Positions 10,601-19,600 of a DNA stretch of 45,801 nucleotides are shown here, piece after piece. The notes under the pieces are model-generated. The model made no database searches, was not told the origin of the DNA, and saw only the letters and a list, made by a program, of their open reading frames with translations. The position numbers were made by a program, and so were the translations under genes. The stretch comes from FEN-1322 sp041663425 (GTDB taxonomy: Bacteria > Omnitrophota > Gorgyraeia > 2-01-FULL-45-10), in assembly GCA_041663425.1 (NCBI GenBank), contig JBAYMS010000008.1, forward strand, positions 1-45,801, read 5' to 3'. Positions within the stretch are counted from its first letter, which is position 1. Every line of letters begins with the position of its first letter.

Positions 10601-13600
10601 TAAATTCCGCTGTAAATCTTTCGATTGAAATACGCTTTAAATATTCCGCACCGGCCTTGCCAAGATGCGATCTCTCCGGAGAGAGCAATATGTCGCGATA
10701 ATACCCTGCTTCTTCTGCAGGAACTATAACTTTTTCGCGCATCCTGCCCTGAATGGCAGCCCTCACCTCATGTCTTGCATGTATGTTTGCGATACACGCC
10801 GCGGCAATATTCTTCAGAGCATCTATAAGAGATGCTGCATGATCCATCTCTACCCGGACCTTATCTTCACAGTCTTTTCTGATATTGTCGGCATTTTTAA
10901 ATTCAATTGCCGAAGATTTATATTCTTCTTCTAATTTAGCTATCCCCAGCTGTTCTTTTAGCTCTGCCAGGCTGGCATCCCTCTCCTGCTGTAATCGGGC
11001 CGCTTCATCCGGTAAGCTATCCCAATTGGCTGTATCTATTCTTCCTCTATATGCGTCTCTCAGGTCATCCGCTTTCCTCATAGCATCGGTCAGAAGCTGT
11101 CCCTGCTTAAGATACTTGGCCTCGGCAGCTTCAGCCTTGCTGCGAGCTTCGTCTACTCCGGATGCCGCATCCGCACTGACTACGTCTTTAAGCATATCGG
11201 TAAGTCGTTCGACGACCGGCGACGGGACTATTCCGATCCTTCCGAGAATATCAACCGCCTGATCAACCACTCTGGGATTCTTACTATCAAGAGCTGTGGT
11301 TAATAAATCAACGACCGGATTTTTAACCGCATGGTTCTTATTCAGCCAGTTTACAAAAGCTTCTTTGAAATCAAGGCAATTCTCAAACAGGATTATTGTA
11401 TTTATATTTATGAAACCGGTTATATTAACGCGTCCATCTGCGGTCGCAAGACACAGGCGCTTCGCTTCCTCATAAACGCCGGATTTTTGTCCATAGCTTA
11501 ATACCAGCTCAAAAATATCCGTCGTAGCAGACTGCTGTAAAGCTCTAAGGGCATCAATTCTTTCGGCAGGGACTCCATACCCGTCCCTCATACTATCTAA
11601 TAACTGATTAAATTTATCAGTTTCTGTATAGCTCCGGACGAGAACTTTGTAGAATTCCTGGGTATCAACGCCAGGGTCTTTTAATATTGCAGCCACATAT
11701 TCTGCCTGCTGGGAAACTGGCAGAACGAGGAAAGTTGTGACTTTTTCATAATCGGTTAAAAGCTCTAAGAATGCTTTTTCCTCTATCGTGGGAGGTCCTC
11801 TCGGATCTGCCTGATGTGCATAATGACGGAATTCCTCATAGAATTCCAGCGTGACCAGAGGCTTCGATAATAAGCTGTCATAATCTATAGCTATAGTATC
11901 ACCTTCAAGGAATGCCAGATTCGGATTACCCGTAACAAGTTTGACTTTCGGCTCGGCCTGATTTTTCAGGTTCGGGAAATGATCTTTAGCCCGTGAATAG
12001 GCGTTGTTATAAGCGGAAGCCAGATTTCTAGCTCTCTTGTTATTTAGGACAAAGGCTGGATGATTAGTACTGTTTGCAGCCATATCCTCCAGATACGCAC
12101 TCACTTCTTCAGACGAACCTTCTATAAGCGTAACCGGTGAGTTGCTGTCTGCGGCTCTCTTTATTCCAGAGGTAACGCCTTCTATTACCGGTGCCTGAAC
12201 TGCCGGAGCAAGAATAGTTTTGCGGAGTAGCTTGTATGCTCCGAGAGCGATAAGCGCGGCAAGTATAGCTGTCACAACATAATGATCTGAGGTAAGCCGC
12301 ATAAGCTGAGATAGCAACGACAGCTCCTGCACCCGGGCTGGTGCCTGAATAACTGCACGGCCAGCTTCTCCTGCAAGCATTGAAGAGGACATGCTGAAGA
12401 ATGCGATGACAGCGCCAATAGCCGGGATAAATCTTGCAATAGGACTAAATAATTTCTTTAAAATGCTTGGAGCGGCAGATACCTTTGCGCGCTCGTTTAC
12501 CATTTTCACAGCCGCCGCACCCCATACCGCGCCCGCATCACCATCATTGGCTATGTATGTAAATTTGCCGCTATCCTTCTCTATCTTCTCGCGCATGGTA
12601 ATAAGGTTCTTCCTATATTCTTCGGTAGTTAAGCCTGTCGCCAACCTCGGCTTCTGACCGGCTATAACACCGTCAACTATAGGCCCTGCAAAACTTATAC
12701 CAATACCGCGGACATTATCTTTGGTAAAATCTGGGTCACCCTCCCAAGTAAGGTTCTTATCGGAAGAATCCTGACCGCCTTTATTTGATTCGCTTATGGC
12801 GGTCTCAATATATTGTTTCATCAGTCCGAGATGTATACTAGCGCTCTTAAAATTACGCGGATCCCACACATGTTTATGAGTATAAAGTATCTGTTCCTCT
12901 ACTATATTCCCGGCGTCATCGCATCTGACACGCATAGCCACTATCTTCATATCACTTCCGCCGAGGTCCAACATAACATAACGTTCCCAGCCGCCCGCTG
13001 CTATCTTTGGTTTATTCTCAGCGTCAGCCGCAGCCTTAGTGGCATACCCCACACCAACCGCTTGTCCATATTCATTTACTATATCGACCTGCCGCTCTTT
13101 TGTTTCCTTATCCTTATCGGCATATTTTTCTTTAGCAAGGTCATCGGCTCGTTTTATATATAAATTCTTTATTCCGAAATCCTCTTCCAATGAGCGCTTC
13201 GCCTCACCTATTATTATCGGGCCTGCCCCTTTATTTACCATACGGCCAAACAAGACCACACTCTTCATCATAGAACCGCTCATCTTGTAAGCGCGGGCAA
13301 GGCCTTCGGCTAAGTACCTGCCTATCTGCAGATACATCATACTGGCTTTTTTATAATCACTATCCTTCGTTATAAGCGCTTTTTCATAAAGACGTCTTAC
13401 TGCCCACTGCATATTTTCCGGACTATCGTACTCTTTAAACCATTCTCTCTTCATAACATTTTGCTCAACAAGGCCCAGAACGTATTTAAGTCTGTTTCCT
13501 TCGTTTGGCATAACCTCGTTGAACGTGCTGAGATCGCTTAAAAATCTCAACATCTTGAGCGTCAATTCATTTTCCTTGCCCTTGTAATATTTCAGGGTCA

Positions 13601-16600
13601 CATCAAGCTTGTCTTCGATCTTGTCATTCTCGATCTTTTTCCAGGCACTATCAACCTGTTCCGGCGTAAGCTTTTCTGTTTCCTCTAAATGCTTCTTTAT
13701 AAGACTCTCCAGCAGTTTCGGCATAAACTGCGTCCTGTCGTCGCCTAAGTCAAATTTAAACTTCTTTGCGACTTCTTTAATGAGATTCGCCATAACCGCA
13801 TCAAGATATTCCTTCTTACCAGCTTCGTCTTTTACCTGAGGCAGTTCTATGTCGCCGGTCTTCGCAAAGAGCTCTACAAATATCGGCGTCCATTCCTTAG
13901 GATCTTTGCCGGATAAATTCGTCATGTTGCGCATGATAAGGCTGGTCAGGAGCTTCTCTTTATTAAATGCCTCGCCCTTCTCTTCAGCTTTCTTTGCAAG
14001 CTCTTTCGCATTCTTATCTACGGCCATATCCAATAATTGGTCGGACATATGCCTGAATACTATGCCTGCCCACTCATCTTCCGGCTGGTTATCGAGCTGA
14101 TCCACGATCTTAAATTCTTTGGCAAGCCTCACTGCCATATAAAGCTGTGTCTGGCGCTCCATCTCTATACCGGCTTCCGGCGCCATCCTAAGCAGCGCAT
14201 ATTGTGCACCATACATCTGCTGAGCTCCGGGAAGTTTCGACACCCTGTGACCCGGCGCAGACTGATTCATGTCGATCGGAGCCATACCAGCTTCTGCGTA
14301 GAACGGCAACACATTACCGGTAGGATCAGAGAATCCGCAGGCATAGCCTGTGCCCATCGCTATACCAAGACATATATCCTTGGGAAGCGGCGGCGTCTCA
14401 GACACTTTTCCATTAAGAACCTCGACTCTTTCATTACCTTTCTCATTAGCCCCAACCCATTCGACCTTAAAGTCTCCATATACAATTCTGAAGTCAGGTC
14501 TTTCATACCAATCTTTTGATCCGCCTTTGAATTTGGATTCCACATGTTCGGCCAAGCCGCGCGGACCCGCTATATAGATTCCACGCGCACCGAATATTAC
14601 ACCCAGCCAATAAGAGAACGTTGCGGCATAAAGGTCTATTGTATTCTTCACCGCGGGATTCTGAGATGCCCTGTCATATTCCGGCACCCAGAAATTGAAT
14701 TTCATATAATTATAGTCCTTGCTGCTTTCGGACTGCTTTTTACCAAGCTGTATATAAACAGTGACTTTTTCTTTACCTTCACTCCTCAGCCTGGCTTCTG
14801 TCTCGGGGTCCTCGGGCGCAAAAGCATTGAACGCTTTATCCCATTCAGAGATAGGCTGGAATTTATCTTCCCATGGATTTTTATCTTCGGCCTTTTTGCC
14901 AGTCTCCAGCTTAGGCAGCAATCCCGCAAGTTTCAATATGTCCTGCGGTATTTCCTTAGCCCAGCCGCGTTCCATAGCAGGGGCTATTTCAGTCTCAGGA
15001 GCTATGCGCCCTTTCGTAGCAAGCTGTATGCGGGTTTTAAGAGGCGCCAGAAGAGATATCTTTTCGGACAACCTGGCTGAATATTCTGCATCCTTATTCG
15101 GGCTCTCCTCGATCGTGAAATCAGTTCTCTCTCTATTGGTCATTCGCCCAAGTATCGCGCCAGCCTTTTCAGGATTTAACAATAATGCAACTGCCGCGCT
15201 CGTAAAGCGCCCTTCACCGCGGACCAGCTTAAGTTCTGCATCACCGTCTATGCGCGCATCGGCATTTTCATCGAGCAGGTTCTTTATGATCCAATACGCA
15301 TCATCCATGGACGATCTGTATATGAGATTGGTTAAAGCAATTTCCGGCGCCATAAGGCCTGTAATACGTTCGCCGGGCTTCACTTCGCGTCCTTCCGGTA
15401 TAACTGTATCCATCGCCTTTACACCTACAAGGGCTTTACGGTTATTCATGCCTCTTAATTTCCATCCGGAATTAACGCCTATAAATGAATTGTTGAAATC
15501 ACTCTTTATGGCAGCGGTGTAAGCATTCATATTTCCGTCATTACGATCGGCTCGCAGCAACATAGTAAACTTGCCTTTATCAGATGCGTGCGTCTTGGCT
15601 TTCAGCTCGTGATCTTCCAGTATGGTATCGCGCACCTTACAACCGCGCAGGCCCCAACCATCGCCTACGGATGCATGCCTTAAGAAGTTGTCCCAGCTAT
15701 AGCATGCATTGCCGATATGAGAATTGACATCCATATCAAGAGAGCCAAACAGCTTTGTACCATCCGAACAAGGCTCTTTTTTAAAATTTTGAGAACCCAC
15801 CAGATCAAAGAGATTGTCAGACTGGCCTGTAAGCGTAAGAGCAAAGTATTCTCCATTCTTATCAAGCACCGCCCCGCCCTTTCTCTTTTTAGGATCGGAG
15901 TATAATTCCTCATAACGCGCCTTATCGATCTTCTCAGCCTTCTCATCGACAGGCTTTATATCATTAAACTTACCCACAAAGTCAGACGAATTATTTGTTA
16001 CCGCACCTTCTATTTTTATGGCATTGCCTTTATCGTCAGTGACAGGTATCGGCCAATCCGCCATCTTTTCATACTCTTTCGTCGCATCAGCCACCTCTTT
16101 ATGTAACGCTTTAAATTTCGATTCCTTATCTTCCACAAGAGTTTTCAGCAATGCATCGATGTTTTCAAGGCCGACCGATTTCATAGACCACAGCGCTTCA
16201 GCGATCAGCCTTATGCGCTGTTCGATCATAAATCTGCCGTATGACTTTTCGATATTAAATTCGGCATCGTACTCTCCGGCTAGGACACTATCAATAAACT
16301 CTATTCTTTCATTATCTGCGGCTAGTCTGACTATCTGTCCGGCAAGCCTGATATTTTCATTCCTTCCACGGATAGATGCCATCACAGATATGACCGACGC
16401 CGGCAACTGGCCGCGCAGCGCGGTAATATCTACCCCTTTCATATCTTCCATATACCACAATACCGCAGCCACACTTGTAATGCGTCCGGCTGTCTTATCG
16501 GCACCAGCAGCATCTTCCCGGAAATTCAACATATCGTCATATCTTCCGGCGAGGAGTTCATTGATAAATGCCATCCTTCCGGCATCGCTAGGCAATGACA

Positions 16601-19600
16601 TCATCTTTTCGTATAACTTCAACTCCTCGGACATCATACCGACAACCTCATAATAGTCTATGCCATCGGCTATCGGAGTAAGCTTTCTTCCTTCAGGTAT
16701 GATCGTATCGCGCGCATAAAGATTATTATATTTTCCGCTGCCGAGATATGTATTTGTCAATACAGTATTAATATCTTTGCCCGTTATCTCGCTTCCGGGA
16801 TTTACATAACTGCGCCTTAAAGCAACATTCGTGAGAATAACCGGATTGTTTTTGTTGCTTTCGATCGTGGAGTGGAAGTCGTGATAGAATACACCCGCTA
16901 CCGTTGTATCTTTGCCTGAAAATACTTTGTCCAGATTCTTTCTATTTTCACGCGATAGTACATCATGCCCATCTTCGTATGTAAAAGTAAATGGCTCTTT
17001 ATCCGATGCCATTTTGACGCCAGCAGCTTTCAGCCTCTTGTTATTAAGCTTGACGAAGTCGTTTATAGAATCTACTACTGTTTTAATATCTTTAAGTCCA
17101 CTGCGTTCAAAGCTCTTCGGCTCAAATCCCACAAGGCCCTGATCGACAAAAGTGATAGGATAGCCGCCCGTGTTAAACCGTTTTCTTCTTTCTGACGGAG
17201 GCGTCTGCCTGTATACTTCATTTAATACCATCAGATATTCCCACGCCAGGAAGCCTATGTCAAACTTCGCAGGATCTTCACTGGACGGATAATCAAAAAG
17301 TTTCGATGTTACAGTGCCGTCATCTTTTGTCGTCCTGGCAAGATCCCACAGACGCTTAGAGAATACCGTCTTATTGGTATTAATAGGCATAAAGGCTTCT
17401 TTGGCGCCTTTTTCAGCTATAAGAGCATCCTTCTTGTCGCTCAATAACTGCTGCAGATACGATAAAAGTTCTATCTCAGATTCGACTGCCGCGCCTTTTT
17501 TATCTATATTCGGCGCGGTCATAACACCGGCTTTTATCGCCGCTTCAAATATCGCCTGGAGTTTTTTGGATATTTCTGTAGCCATCGGGGCCAGCTTTGC
17601 CTTAGTCTCTTTGTCAACCCTGCCCCAATCGTCTACTTTCACCAATTCCTTGTTAAGTGCCTCGACCAGCTCTTTAACCTTTGCCATATCCTGATGATGG
17701 AATGACTTCTCGAGCTCTTCTAGCCTGCGTTCTATTTCACCGCTCATGATGCGCTTGGGAGATATGATCATCATTATCTTATGGTAGTCTCCCAACATTA
17801 CGGACCTGCCAACGCTGTCAAATACGAAGTTACCCTTAGTCCTGATCTCGAGAGACTGGCGGGAACAGCCTGAAGCTATCGCCCTCTCACTAACTACCTT
17901 AAGGAATGCCACAAGCCCTGTATGGACCATCGTCTCCAAAGCAAGAGGCGAATGTTCACCAAAGTGCACCTGGAACAATCCGACATCCTGCATCCTGGCG
18001 CCTTCTATCCTGCCTTCATAATACTGGATCAGCTGGTTCAGCCTGCCTTTATAGCTCTTCATCCCCCGGTCATCGTCTATCTTCTTCAATATCTGTTCTA
18101 TTTTGATTGCCGGGACATTCTCTATCTTACCGTGTTTCAGGCAATATAAGGCAGCCGCCATATTCAGGATGGCGTTTTCGTTGCCCTTCGCCTTAACTAT
18201 GTAATCTATGACGTATGCCGCCTTCGCCGCATCGTCCTTTTTACCATTTACTTCATTATCAAATATTTCAACACCGAGCGCTTTCTTCGCAGCATCAGGC
18301 TCTTCCAGATCTCCCTTTGCATAAACTTCCATAGCCATGTTCTGGTTAGCGCCATGGCCGCCGGCCTCATCTTCTTCCTTTATTATAAGAATAGCGTTAT
18401 CCGGGACCGCGACTCTCTTCTTTATCAAACTTACTACATTGCGCGGCAATAGCTCATCGAGAGCCGATCCGCCCTTTTCTGCCAACAGAGTCTTAGCTTC
18501 ATTATAATAACCTTCTTCATTGAGAATATATGTGAGCGTATTCTTACCAAGCGGCACTACCGGACGGATGCCTTTGGACAGGAACGAAATGGCGCTGTAT
18601 AATTTATTGACGTTGGCTGTGCCAAGGATCTCGTCAAAGCTCTTGTTAACCTGCTGGTCCGGAGAACGCCTCGACCCTTCACCACCTGCAATAATAACAG
18701 GAACCACGCCATAGCGTTTGTTATACGCCAGCTGGTCATCCTTAAGCGCTTCCATCGTCTTATTCTCTTCTGCAAGTCCTATGGCCATCATAGCCATGGC
18801 CGTCATACCAAGGCGTATAGATTCGATCTCAAGGCCCGCAGTCTGCAGCAGCATCTTTTTCGCTTTATCTAGGTCCTTCTTTTCTTCGAGAAGTTTTCGC
18901 GCCTCATCTCTTTCAGCTACACCGCGATGCTGTTTTTTAATAATATCTTCACCGTCCATAAAGTTTTTCTGGATATTAGACCTCAGATCGCCTATTACAA
19001 AATCGCGCAGCTCTTTATCGGTCGCAGGAGCCTTGCCATACAATACCGTCAGGGCATCTTTAAGGGATTCTCTTATCGTCTTTGTCGGAACACCTGTCTC
19101 GTCAAGCTCGCTGGCATCATCAGGCAGATCCAGGAATTTTTCCCACAGATCATTTATAAGCGCCCGCTCATAAGACTCGAGATCATCTATGGATTTATCA
19201 AGTATGCTTTCCCCTATTTTTGTCCTTACTTCGGCCTCCGTTAGAGCATTTATAGGCGCAAGAGCTTTGCCCCAATCTGTCTGCCAGATATCTATATGTT
19301 CTTTCTGCTCCTTACGAAGTGAGTATATGGTTGCTTCATCAGCGGCTATCTGCTTCCTTGCCTCATCGACACCACGAATATGCAGCGCGTCAACTATGTT
19401 TTGCTGGACAGTCGGATCGATAATCTCAGAACACCTGACATTAAACGGCTTATCTCCTTTAACCATTGAGTTCCCGATCCTGTAAAGGTTCCATATTACG
19501 GCAGCAGCATCGTAATCAGGCATATCTTCCAGGACTAAAGGCCTCAGGATTATCTTTATATTGTTATTAGCGTCTTTTGCGACGGTATCACACTGCCTGG

